NCBI GenBank assembly: GCA_017165825.1
Contig: CM029368.1
Location: 27,638,038 to 27,702,037 of the forward strand
Direction: 5' to 3'
DNA length: 64,000 nt
Source: Hepsetus odoe
Lineage: Eukaryota > Chordata > Actinopteri > Characiformes > Hepsetidae
Shown here: positions 24,201 to 34,129 of the stretch, in pieces
How the letters are laid out: every line of letters begins with the position of its first letter
Numbering within the stretch: position 1 is the first letter of the stretch
Position numbers and translations under genes: made by a program
Notes under the pieces: model-generated
What the model was told of the DNA's origin: nothing
Database searches by the model: none
Seen by the model: only the letters and a program-made list of their open reading frames with translations

Positions 24201-27200
24201 GATCTATTTTACATACACGGATTCCAGAACAGCAGTACCACTAAAACCTCAAAATGTGAACTCGGTGCTAGTCCTCGGGTAAGAGGACAGTCCTTCGATA
24301 CATCACAAATCACTTGGAAATCGTGCGTGCCGTTTCCTCGGGCTGTCTTACTAAACTTACTAAATTGTTTGGAGTTCGGGAAAATGTTCAGTGTCGAATA
24401 CAACAACAGTCGAAATCACAAAGGGGACAAATACCTTCTCGCAGCACTGCACGCCACTGAAATCCTGGTTGGGTTTTCGATTTTGGTGAATTGTCTGAAT
24501 GATCGTATTGTAATTTGTCTTTGAAGCCCATCGGGCCTCGTTCACAACCTTTAATGCTGATCTCTAATTGGATCGCCCCAGACGGCTGGGAATGCCAGGT
24601 GATAAATGGGCCATCCGGTGAAGAAAAAACTATCTGATGCAGAACGGAGTGTGTGATGCTTTAGGCATGCTGGTCGCTCAGGGTTGACTGGTGACCGTAG
24701 TGGTGAGTGGGTGGTCAGCTTGTGTTTACTGTAGTTTATTTGCTGTGTCAGTTACGTCTGATGAGTGTCTATTGAATGTTTCGGTCTGTGAGCAGCAAGA
24801 ATCTGATTGTGCGCGTCCATGTACATTACATGACAGTTAGCTTTGTGAATCTTCTTTGGTCTTGAGGATACTGAGCTGTGGACCAAGAGGTTGCTGGTTT
24901 TAGTCTGGCATTTTAGCCCCTGAAGTGCCTCAATCCCAAGTAGCTCCAGGGACACGCTCCCACTAATTGCTTTGTGAGTCTCCCTCTGGATGAGAGCGAT
25001 AAATGTAAATGGCTACAGCCTCACACTTTCACAGCTTCGATGCAAAACAAAAAAGCAGACAGGACACAAACGCGCCTTAGGTGAGTGTTAAATTAAACGT
25101 TTTTAAACCGCACTACTCAGCTGTCGGTAACCTTGGCCCGCCTGGAGGATCATACGGCCCAGGACTGAGCTTAGCGGCAGCGCTGATGTTCACCCTGATG
25201 GACAGCTGGGATGAGCCGCGTGGACGTGCTTACCAGAGAGGCTCTGCATTCGGACAGCAGCTGATCGGGCGTGAGCGCGCTCTCCTCCACTCTCGGCCCC
25301 TCCTCCTCCGTCAGAGCGCTCCGCTGGGCTGAGGGACAGATGGCCGCCGGCTGCCGCGCCAACTCCAGCTCCGGGGACCCTGAGAGGGACAGTGGCAGAC
25401 GCAGCGTGCGGTAATGAGCTCAGGTACTGAAGCTGCCAAGAGCAGCAGCTCCATCACATCACTCACAGAAACGACACAGCGGTTCGGTGCTGATGTCACA
25501 CCACAGCGAATTAAAATACACCCGCCGGCAGTTTCAGAACCGGAGTCTACGATGAATACGATTATTAATAATAATACATACTACTACTATTTCTACTAAC
25601 AAAATTATTATTCATCCTTTCACAATCATCACTACTACTATTATTATTGCTATTAATAATACCATGGTAATAGCTCATTTCGCAACCTATGATAAAAGAT
25701 CATAGTTAATACCATTAAAACTAAATTTTTATAACTTAGTTACATTTTTTATATAATTTTAATAATACTGACTCCCAGCTTTTGTTAACAGGAGGTTATG
25801 GCTGCCAAACACCATCAACAGGCTCATTATCACCAAATTAAACAAGCTCATGATTTTAAGCGTGAATCAGCCAATCAATTTCGTTTAAGGTTTTTTACAT
25901 TTTTTTTATTAATTAACTCAATTAAGTATCTTAAGTTTCAGGGCAGCGGTGGTCTAGTGGTTATGGAGTTGGCCCCAGGATCGTGGGTTTGAAACCCAGA
26001 CCATTAGGTTGCCTTGAGGTACCCCAAAGCAAGGTACTGTCCCCATCACTGCACAGGTGCTTTTAATAGCTGTCCCCTGCTACATGTGTGTGTGTGTGTG
26101 TGGGTGAAACGCAGAGGCTGCATTTCGTTGCGTTTCACTGTGTGCTGTTCACTAAGGCAATTAGTCACTTTTTTGCTACAATAAAAATTCTCTCGCTTTT
26201 TCCGAGCGTAATGAAACGTGCTGGACCGTTCTGTGCTGGATGCTCTTTAATGGGCAGGGTCGGGTGGTACCTGCGTCCTGCTGAGCGGCGAGCTGCATGG
26301 GCTCGGCGGGAGCGTGTGGGGGGTCTCTCTCTTGCTCTGGGATGCTGTGGGTGGGCGAGCTTTTGGAGCCGGTGGGAGAGGCCACAGGCAGGCTGGCTCC
26401 GGCGTCTGTGACGGGACTCAAGCCGATGCCCGAGTCCGTGGTGTTCTGCATGCACGGGGCATCCAGGCTGACCTCCTCCTCGTCCATGCTGCTGTCCAGG
26501 CCCGCCGTGGCTGAGAGCTCGTCCTGCGGAAAAAGAGCAAACAGGGACTTTAATACAGGGGTCGTGTCCTGGAACGGGAACAAATGACATATGATTTACT
26601 AGGAGTTCATAAAAGGGTGGGTTTAGCGTTTATGTCCGAAAGAGGAAAACAAATCATTTGTATGATTAAAAAAAAAAAAAAAAAAAAAAAGGGATCTGAG
26701 CTTCTCTGCTCTTTCCTCATAAAACTGTTCACAAATCCATGCAGATCATAAAAATGTTTTTTATGAAAAAAAAAATTTTAAATGAGAAATTAAATCTTTA
26801 CAGAAACTGCAAACACGCCGCGACTCCCAGCAGAACATCACCACCTTCACGCAAACATTTTTTTTTCCGCCCGAACTTCTACTTCTTTGTTGTTTTTTTT
26901 TTTCTTTTTTTTTTTTTCTTTCCTCGTGCGCGAGCGTGTGTTCTTGCGTAACCGGCTCCCCCAACCCGGGACCACCTCCCCGAACCGAACCCAACCCGGC
27001 CCGGCCCACCCCACCCCGGCACGCGCAATCTCGCCGCTCCGGCGCGGGCGCGCGCTCGCTCGCTCGTTCGCACGCACGCGCTCCTGAAGCGCGCGCTGCA
27101 ACCGCGCGAAGAACTGCTGCTTCAATACGGGTCGGTTCACTGAACCGACTCCATAGCTCTGTCCGGTTCAATCACTCGACTCTCGTTGATTCACTCCACT

Positions 27201-29477
27201 CTGCTCGCCTTTCAGGAGAGAAGGAGAGAGAGGGGGGAGTGAAGTGTGTTGCTTCAGCTCAAACACACAAAAACTGAAACCGGCCACTCTCTAGATCTAC
27301 AGATCTCTAGATCTTAAAGTCAGAATAAATGAAATCAACCACATTTCATGCCCTTTTTCTGGGAAATCCAGGAGGGACCAAATGGATGTGATCAAAATAG
27401 AGTTCTTTCTGACAGACACGTTCTTGTAGAGACACTAAACACAACCAGGAGCACAAAGTCATGCGGTAAAGAGTGACCAGGTTACTTTCAGGGATGCGAG
27501 AGGTTTTTCACTACCGTCTGTTTGTAGTGTGAGCGATACCTGGCTTTCTTTTGAACCGTGCAGATTTAATGTTCACGTGCCCCGCAGGCCTGCTCGACTG
27601 ACCGAACCTGATCTTGACATCCGGAGGTCATAAAATTAAAACCACTGGCATAAAACACTGGAGGAAACACCGTCCGCCGCATGTGCTCGCCGCTGAAACT
27701 GGACCTCGTAAACAGGCGGACTGTAAGAGAGCGCCTCGTTTATTATGGAGGAGATTTCCCTTGGTGCTCTTTAGTGAGGGCAGCGGTGGCCTAGTGGTTC
27801 GGGCGTTGGCCACATGATCGGAGGATCGGGGGTTCGAACCCCTTCCCAATAGGTTGCCCTGAGGTACCCTTGAGCAAGGTGCCGTCCCCATCACTGCTCC
27901 CCGGGCAGCTTTCAATAGCAGCCCACTGCTGCACGGTGTTTGAGTGTGCATGGGTTAAATGCAGAGGTCCAGTTTCGTTGTGGTTCACTGTGTGCTGTGC
28001 TGTGACCTCGCAATGACAAGGGTTGTCACTTTCACTTTTTAAATTTAACTTTTCATGTAGCTCTTACAAAGTATCTCTCAAGTTTGCCACAATGTTTGTT
28101 TAAAAAGAGAAATAACACACACTGCTAAAAAGACAAATGAAAAGATTCCCACAAAATTGCACGACTTAAAAAAATAACCGCGATGACGATTTCGGCCAGG
28201 ATCGATCAGCCTGGGAGAACAGGCCCAATCAATAATCACACGTGACGCCACTGCTCTCCTCCGCGCTGAATCAGTGTATTCTCTCTCCCTCCACACCGGC
28301 TGGGGTTTAAAATGAGAGATTTCAAATGATTTTGTGCTGGAAAGTGGGAAACAAAAATGGACTCAGAAATGAAGTTCGCGGAGAGATTCGCGCGAGCCGA
28401 CTCTCTGATGATTCGGTGTCGGCTCAGAGGCGCTGCTGCGCGGATCCCGCCCTGCGCTCCGAGAGGCGCGCGCTGCCACAACACACACACACACACACAG
28501 TGATGTTGCACTAAAGCGCAAAGGCGAAGAACGAGAGGCGCTTTAGTGCAACATCACTGCGTGCGTGCGCATTTTTTGCCCTTTTCACGTTAAAACACGC
28601 AGGTTTTCGCTCATTTTTGTGCTCCCACCAAACCTTCACCTCCCCCACCTCACACACACACACACTCCGGCCGCCCCCTCCGCCCGGGTTTCCCCCCCGT
28701 TCGAGAGACTTTTCTTCCCCGACTCGAAGCGAGAAGCGAGCCGAGAGGCGGCGAGCGCTTTTGTTTACATTAGCCGGCTAGTGTTCGCTGTTGGCGTTAG
28801 CCGGCCGCGCTGCCCCGAACGGAAGCCCGTTTTTGTCGCCTTTTGGAGCGAAAAATGTATCCCAAAAAGTGTCCGGGACCCCGCGGGGCCGGTGCGGACG
28901 GGTTAAAGTGTGTTTTGGGATTGTTTTGGGCTCGTTTTTGTTGCAGGAGGAGCTAGCTAACGTTAACAGCCGCTCCCCGCCTGTCTGCGCCAGTCCGCTC
29001 TCTCTGCGTGAGTGTGTGTGTGAGTGTGTGTGTGTGTGTGCGTGTGCGTGTTGGTTGGGGGGGGTTGTTTTTTTTTTCACGAACGTCAAACTTGTCTACA
29101 CCGACCTCCCCGTCCTCCGTCGGCTCCTCGTCGGCCGGTCCTGCCGCCCCCCCGTCTCCTCCGTCCCCCCCGCGGGTCCCCGCGGCCGCGCTGCCCCGCC
29201 TGGCCGCGCTCCTGGCGGCGGACGCCTGCTCGAGCCGCCGCCGGCCCCGCTGCACCTTGGCGGCGTTGCGGTACGACACGGAGCCCTTGTAGTTCACTTT
29301 CAGCACGGCGTGCTCCTGAATCAGCTTCTCCAGCTCCACGCACGTCCGGTCCGGCTCCGAGCCGTGCCGCCGCCGCACCATCCGGCAGATCCGCTCCAGG
29401 TCCGGCCGCGCTTTCCGCGAGCGCAGCGAGTCGATGGTGTCCAGGATCCACTCGCGGAACCTCGGCTCGGAGGACAT
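21256..29477 (-). CDS. samd1: SAM domain-containing protein 1 (atherin)
   Basis: Seven exons: 29085-29477 (donor uncertain), 26271-26523, 25234-25379, 24065-24128, 23897-23978, 23362-23476 and 21256-21408, giving about 400 residues. Residues 6-75 are the winged-helix SAMD1 domain (EWILDTIDSLRSRKARPDLE, ICRMVRRRHG), which in mammals binds unmethylated CpG-island DNA. An acidic, disordered middle follows (SSMDEEEVSLDAP, ALTEEEGPRVEES). The C-terminus is a SAM domain (DPLQWSVADVVSYFTSVGFP, EIDGKSLLLMQRSDVLTGLS) that oligomerises and helps recruit KDM1A-type repressor complexes. The protein is shorter than human SAMD1 (538 residues) because the Pro/Ala-rich tracts are missing. Phases of exons 2-7 agree exactly; exon 1 joins only if the poor donor GTTCGT is used or a further exon exists. 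Confidence 0.9.
21560..22000 (+). mobile_element. 3' fragment of an RTE-like non-LTR retrotransposon
   Basis: The plus-strand frame at 21722-22000 reads EARLCWFGHVQRRDEEYIRR, RMLKMELPGKRRRGSKKRRF and EDAEDRKKWRRIIRNGD. This matches the C-terminal end of the widespread fish LINE ORF (ARLRWFGHVQRR, RRMLxMELPGxRxRGRPKRR). The preceding bases continue the homology in broken frames. It is 5'-truncated, as usual for LINE insertions, and sits in the last intron of samd1 on the opposite strand. Confidence 0.75.
22062..22200 (-). mobile_element. Fragment of family C SINE
   Basis: The segments CAAACTCATGCAGACACAGG and GTTAAGAGGTAAGAGGAG are the reverse of the SINE middle part (GTGTCTGCATGAGTTT...). 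A similar fragment lies at 20098-20175. It directly follows the LINE fragment in samd1 intron 6. Confidence 0.5.
22405..22600. repeat. Tandem repeat of about 32-35 bp
   Basis: About six diverged copies of a unit containing GAGTTAAAAAGGACATTTTC and AGTCTTT follow each other in samd1 intron 6. Units differ by substitutions and small indels. Confidence 0.8.
22757..22880 (+). repeat. Dispersed repeat D (LINE-tail-like)
   Basis: ATCCATTATCTGCCGCTTGT, GGGGTCGCGGGGGAGTGCTG and CCTGGACAGGTCGCCAGCCC follow in order. An almost identical copy lies at 59285-59428 on the minus strand. This sequence type is abundant in teleosts and resembles the 3' tail of a LINE or SINE with CATC repeats. Confidence 0.7.
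24866..25012 (+). mobile_element. Degenerate SINE, probably family B
   Basis: TGGACCAAGAGGTTGCTGGT, CAAGTAGCTCCAGGGACACG and GGATGAGAGCGATAAATGTA align in order with the family B SINE, with several deletions. It lies in samd1 intron 3, on the opposite strand to the gene. Confidence 0.45.
25941..26150 (+). mobile_element. SINE, family A copy
   Basis: Starts GGGCAGCGGTGGTCTAGTGG, then GGGTTTGAAACCCAGACC and GTACTGTCCCCATCACTGC, with a GT run at 26084-26102. It ends within about 120 bases of samd1 exon 2, on the opposite strand. Confidence 0.7.
27131..27149. repeat. 19-bp near-perfect palindrome
   Basis: GTCGGTTCACTGAACCGAC is a palindrome with a single central base. It lies in the GC-rich samd1 intron 1, beside further GGTTCA half-copies. 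It may be a dimeric factor site or chance. Confidence 0.4.
27779..28040 (+). mobile_element. Best-preserved SINE, family A
   Basis: This is the clearest copy in the window: GGCAGCGGTGGCCTAGTGGT, then GGGGGTTCGAACCCC (a perfect tRNA B-box stem), CTTGAGCAAGGTGCCGTCCC, GGTTCACTGTGTGCTGTGC and a terminal GACAAGGGTTGTCACTTTCA. The intact B box suggests a relatively recent insertion. It lies in samd1 intron 1. Confidence 0.75.
28498..28559. other. Perfect 22-bp inverted repeat (hairpin) in samd1 intron 1
   Basis: Arm 28498-28519 is the exact reverse complement of 28538-28559; the loop is 18 nt. Transcribed either way, the RNA would fold into an uninterrupted 22-bp stem of pre-microRNA size. One arm contains TAGTGCAACATCACTG, whose bases 2-8 (AGTGCAA) equal the miR-130/301/454 seed. 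A fully paired stem is unusual for a conserved miRNA, so it could also be a recent inverted duplication. It lies in a CpG-rich intron beside a CA run. Confidence 0.5.
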
Positions 29478-29800
29478 GGTCGCCCCCGCCCGCCGCTTTT
29501 GTTCGCTCTCCGAGTGCGGGCGCGGTGAGAGCGCTCTCTCTCTCTCTCTCTCTCTGTCTCGCTCGCTCGCTCTTTCTCTCTCTCTCTCTCTCGCGCGCGC
29601 GCCGACTCTTCTCTCTCTCTCTCTGGTTTTCGGCCGCTTTTCTCGCTGTTTTTCCTGTTTCTCTGTTGTTGTTGTTTTTTTTTTATCTCCGGGCCCCGCA
29701 CCGCCGCCGCCGCTGCCCCGCTGGAAGCCGCGCGGTCCGAGCGAGCGGAAACATCGCGCGCGTGCGTTCGGCGCCTCGTGCGCTTAAGGTGGAACGGCTG
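29478..29800 (-). promoter_or_regulatory. samd1 CpG-island promoter region
   Basis: The region directly upstream of the samd1 ATG is rich in CpG and carries TCTC/GCTC arrays (about 29534-29625) and a CCGCCG run at 29701-29710. CpG richness continues through exon 1 into intron 1 (to about 26930). No TATA box is evident, as expected for a broad housekeeping promoter. Confidence 0.5.
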
Positions 29801-30615
29801 GCGTTGACGCAGGCCACCAGTAGGTGGCGGAGGGATTTAAGGTGGAATGGAAATGTAGGACGTGGAAAAAAAGTCTTGCGTGCGTGTCGGTCTTTAAAAT
29901 GCAAGCGACTGCGAGGAGCGCTGGAAATGAGGGACTGCGGTTTTAAGGTGGAATAGCAGAGATGCATGCGTACGAGTTTAAGGTGGAATAGCAGAGATGC
30001 ATGCGTACGAGTTTAAGGTGGAATAGCAGAGATGCATGCCTACGAGTTTAAGGTGGAATTGTAGAGATGCATGGCTATGGATTTAAGGTGGGACGGCGAG
30101 AATGCGGATTTAGGGTGGAAGGGTAAAACGGCAAGGTTCCGAAATTTAAAGCGGTATGATGAAGACACGGGCCCGGGGATTTAAGGTGGTACAGTGAAGC
30201 TGGAGGGCTGTAGGATTTAAGGTGGTACGGCGAAGATGGAGGCCAGTAGGATTTAAGGTGGTACGGTGAAGATGAAGGGCTGTATGATTTAAAGTGGTAT
30301 GATGGCGATGAAGGTCTGTAGGATTTAAGGTGGTATGACGAAGATGAAGGGCTGTATGATTTAAGGTGGTATGGCGAAGATGAAGGGCTGTAGGATTTAA
30401 GGTGGTATGGTGACTATGAAGGTCTGTAGGATTTAAGGTGGTATGGCAAAGATGAAGGGCTGTATGATTTAAGGTGGTATGGTGAAGATGAAGGGCTGGG
30501 GATTTAAGGTGGTATGGTGAAGGTGAAGGGCTGGGGATTTAAGGTGGTATGGTGAAGATGAAGCAGTCTGTTTAAGGTGGAACGGGGGAGAGGCAGTTTG
30601 CGGATTCAAGGTGGG
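29785..30615. repeat. Minisatellite of 34-36 bp units upstream of samd1
   Basis: About twenty tandem units, each starting with TTTAAGGTGG. Two subtypes exist: a proximal set with AATAGCAGAGATGCATGC (29940-30080) and a distal set with TATGGTGAAGATGAAGGGCT (30180-30560). The array fills most of the gap between the samd1 promoter and the presumed prkaca 3' end. Confidence 0.92.
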
Positions 30616-30756
30616 ACTGATCATCTCTCAAATTCCAAAAATGAACACCTTGTTTGTAGATGGCCTTTTTTTTTTTTTTTTTTTTTTAAGTTGCGCACGT
30701 TTGTGTGTTTCTTACACATTGAAAACATCCGCCTTTTGTAATTTAACAATTAAAAC

Positions 30757-30762
30757 TTTATT
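30757..30762 (-). terminator. Candidate polyadenylation signal of prkaca
   Basis: AATAAA on the minus strand is the last such signal before the minisatellite and samd1 promoter. Its use would give prkaca a 3' UTR of about 3.4 kb. Other AATAAA-like sites between here and the stop codon could be used instead. Confidence 0.3.
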
Positions 30763-33462
30763 GGAATGATACATGTTGCAAAATATTATTCTGTGTACTT
30801 TTTTGTCTTTTTTTTTGTTTTGTTTTTTTTGTCATTTTAACATACTCCATGTGTCTTACGGATATCCGTCAAGTTCTCCAGAAGGTAAAATAATTAAGAC
30901 TGTTAAAGGCAGAGAATATACAGTATTGTTTCCCCGAAAAAGGTACAATAAACTACACCATCACCATACCTGTGTCGGGAGGAAAGAGTTTCTTGTTATT
31001 GAAAATACACTTAGAAAATATGAAAAAAGTAAATCAATGTTTTTTTTTCTCTTTTATGATTTAAAAAGCAAATAGAAGAGTGTAGGAAACTGGATGTGTA
31101 CAAAGGCAAATTGAAGCGTGGACTGATGCACACAAAATAGCTGATTCACAATATAGTGAAGGGATGAGAAGGAGACAGTGGGACACCAAACGTGTTTCAA
31201 GAGAGGAGACGGGCCAAGAGAACCAAGAGGACATAGAGAGGGCGACCGTGACAGCCGAACGACGCAAGGTTATCGCTTATTCACGTACTCGGTCAGAAGA
31301 GGTCTCCAGTGCATCTGAGCATTTTCCATAAATCTTTGGTTAGTGGAAAACGATGATGCCGCAGTGAGCGACCCGCTTACGGAGTCACTCTTTACCCCAG
31401 GGTGTGCAGGGCCCACGTGTAATGGACGTCTCGGGGGAGGCGGGCTGGTCTGGGACGGGCTCCACGTTCATTTGGATATGAAAGGCCAAAAGCTGAACCC
31501 AGATCAGCTTCCCTCCACCAGGCTTTATACATGTGGGTCCAGCAGGTCATTACATCCCCAAGCTCAAGTCGCATCAATTCAGTAGAAGTACATCAGTAAG
31601 CTTTTCTCAAACACTGTTTTTTTCTTTTCTTTCCAGCACAGGAGCTATTCAAAACCACGAGGCAAAGCCGTTTCCCCATTTTTATGACATGCTTTGGAGG
31701 GAAAAGAAAAAAAAAAAAAAAAAAAGGGGGTGATTCATGTAAGCCTACAGGTGGCACTCGACAGCAAAATTAAACTGAAGCTTTTTTTTTCCTTTAAGCA
31801 ACCATACAACAACATGTGATGTTAGCCGTGGGGGCCGTTTTTCCCCCTCCCTTTACACCCAGCATAGCCTCGTCCCATTTAACGACTTTCTACAGCAGGA
31901 AAACGTGAAGAAATGAAAAACAATACAAAGGATCTCCAACTCCACCCTATCCACTCCACAGCCATTTTGGTGTCAAAGAGTTTTCTGTGAATCCAAAGCC
32001 CCCACCCCCCCTTTCCACCCAGTGATCTGAAGCTGGCACCAATAACTGTGTGAAGATTCAGTAAATGAAACTACAATGCATACTTCACTTAAAAAACAAA
32101 CAAACAAACAAAAAACTTTCCAAAATCTTAGATACATCACAAATCACAGAAATGAGCGCGGTTAGTGAGGCGCCTACGGAAACAGCACTGGAAGTGTCTG
32201 AACACAACGATGCGCAAAATGAAAGCAAAGCTCTGTGTAAAATAAACTAAATCATTACAACCAAAACCTTTTTTGCATTATTGCACAGGATGGGGTGCCA
32301 GGAACACCTCGGAGATCTTATGCGTGCGAGATTGCCCCGCATCCTTCAGGCTTAAAGAGCAAGAACGATTTCCTCGCCATCTCAGAACTGTCATTTCTCT
32401 CTGAAGATCTTTAAATCTTGAGGGCCGTAAGTGAAGACGAGGGCACGCGGGTCCTGCTTAACAACTGAGCTATTACACACATATAAAGCCCCACCATTGG
32501 CCGCAAGAGCATCAGTCAAAGAAAAAGAAGAATTGAAGCGCTAAAGCTTTGCCAGGTGATCTTGGCGCTTGATTTGATTTATTATTTTATTTAAAAAGGC
32601 TTGCAGTAAAAAGGAAGGAGGTTGCCTTGCCTGTTAATACTAGATGTACACTAAGGTGTACACTAAGGGCAGGTTTCAGCCGAATGTATATTTAAATAAA
32701 AAAAATAAAAAAAACACCCACACACACCCACACCCTGAAGGATTTGTCCAAGAACAGAACTTAAAATGCAGATGTGGAGTTGGAGATGGAGCACACAGCG
32801 AGTAAACAGACCATCTCTGGACCAGAAATCCTGTGTAGTCCTGCTCGAATGCTTTGCAGTACAAAAAAAAAATTAAAATAAAAATTAACGTGCACCTTTT
32901 TTTCTTCCTTCTGGAAAGTTTTTTGCTACGTTTAATGTGTCAACACATCAACCAACTTCACTGCAACTAACAAGCGCTTTGTGCTTGAGCAACTTCACAA
33001 TTTTTCTTTTTCCATTTCTGCAGTTAACATGAACTGTTTCACTTCTAGGGAAAAAAAACAAAACAAACAACAACAACAAAAAAACCCTTCATTTAGGTCT
33101 AGAAGCGGAGAAGAGTAGACGTCAATGTAGCGGATGCCGCAGTCCATCGTACAACAGTACACATGTGCGACCAACGGCTGATATTCAGGAGTGTGAGATC
33201 ATACTGATAGCCATTTTAAAACCACCTCGCTTCCTCCACTATGGCTGCTGTGAAACCCTCTTCTGAGACAGAGCTGTGATTTGAGCTGACTGAACCGTAA
33301 ATATACTAGCAAACAAAGTTGTTTATATACATGTTTTAAAAAAAAAAAAAAAAATGGGGGACAATAATTTTCATTTAAAGTGGCCGACACTGCCTGGCCA
33401 AGAAAACTGTACCCAACTTGAATTAGGCCATCAATAAATGGTGGAAGAGGGTGATGGTTAAG

Positions 33463-33505
<43 letters not shown>

Positions 33506-34129
33506 ACAAAGCCATCAAGGCCCTCTTACACCACACTCAGTGGACAAACACACACGCGCGCGCACACACACACACACCTGGTTCCCTCTTTCACCTGTTA
33601 TCCATAGGGGTGCCGTCAGGCCGGCTCATTTGACTTGGTATTGCTAGGACAGATTTTGAATGGAAAGATGCAGAGGGGGAAGAAAAGACAAGGGAACAAC
33701 ACAGAACAGGGTAGAGAAGAACAGAGCAAGGCTCGGCCACTGCGCTCGTTTAAGAAGCTGCTATCCAGGAGTGAAGCATCCTGGATGAACCACAATTCAG
33801 TACCAAAGATTAAGCTCTGTGCCCCGTGCCAACCAAATCGACAGAGATGGTTGCACCTCTGCCTAGAGGACCCTCTCTACAAACCAAGGGGAGAAGATGA
33901 GAATGGATAAGTATAGTAATAAGTGATAAGCGATCTCGAAAGGCAACAACACTGCTGGCTCTCTTGAGACTCCTTTTCCCCTCTCTCTCCATCTCTGTGT
34001 GTCGGGGGTCTACGTCATAGTTGTTGTTACTGAATACAGGCTCAGTCCAGTCTATCATCTCTCTCTTTCTGCCGCCCCCTCTGTCTACATCACTCCGTTG
34101 CTCTCTCCCTCCACTGCTCCTGGCTGGGT
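30763..34129 (-). other. Presumed prkaca 3' UTR
   Basis: No coding homology was found between the prkaca stop codon and samd1. The stretch is A/T-rich with A-runs at 31709-31725, 33339-33354 and 33466-33503 and a CA array at 33548-33577. Its assignment to the 3' UTR is inferred from position only. Confidence 0.4.

Noticed and set aside
26761..27277. Open frames on both strands in the GC-rich samd1 intron 1
   Set aside because: Composition-driven Arg/Ala-rich translations without splice sites in a matching phase.
27779..27850. tRNA-like A and B boxes at several places (27779, 45062, 55872, 60637)
   Set aside because: They are heads of SINE copies with shared tails; none folds as a clean free-standing tRNA gene.
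29024..29956. Long plus-strand frames of 245-310 codons over samd1 exon 1
   Set aside because: They are GC-rich shadow frames opposite the winged-helix exon, with low-complexity Arg/Ser/Pro translations.
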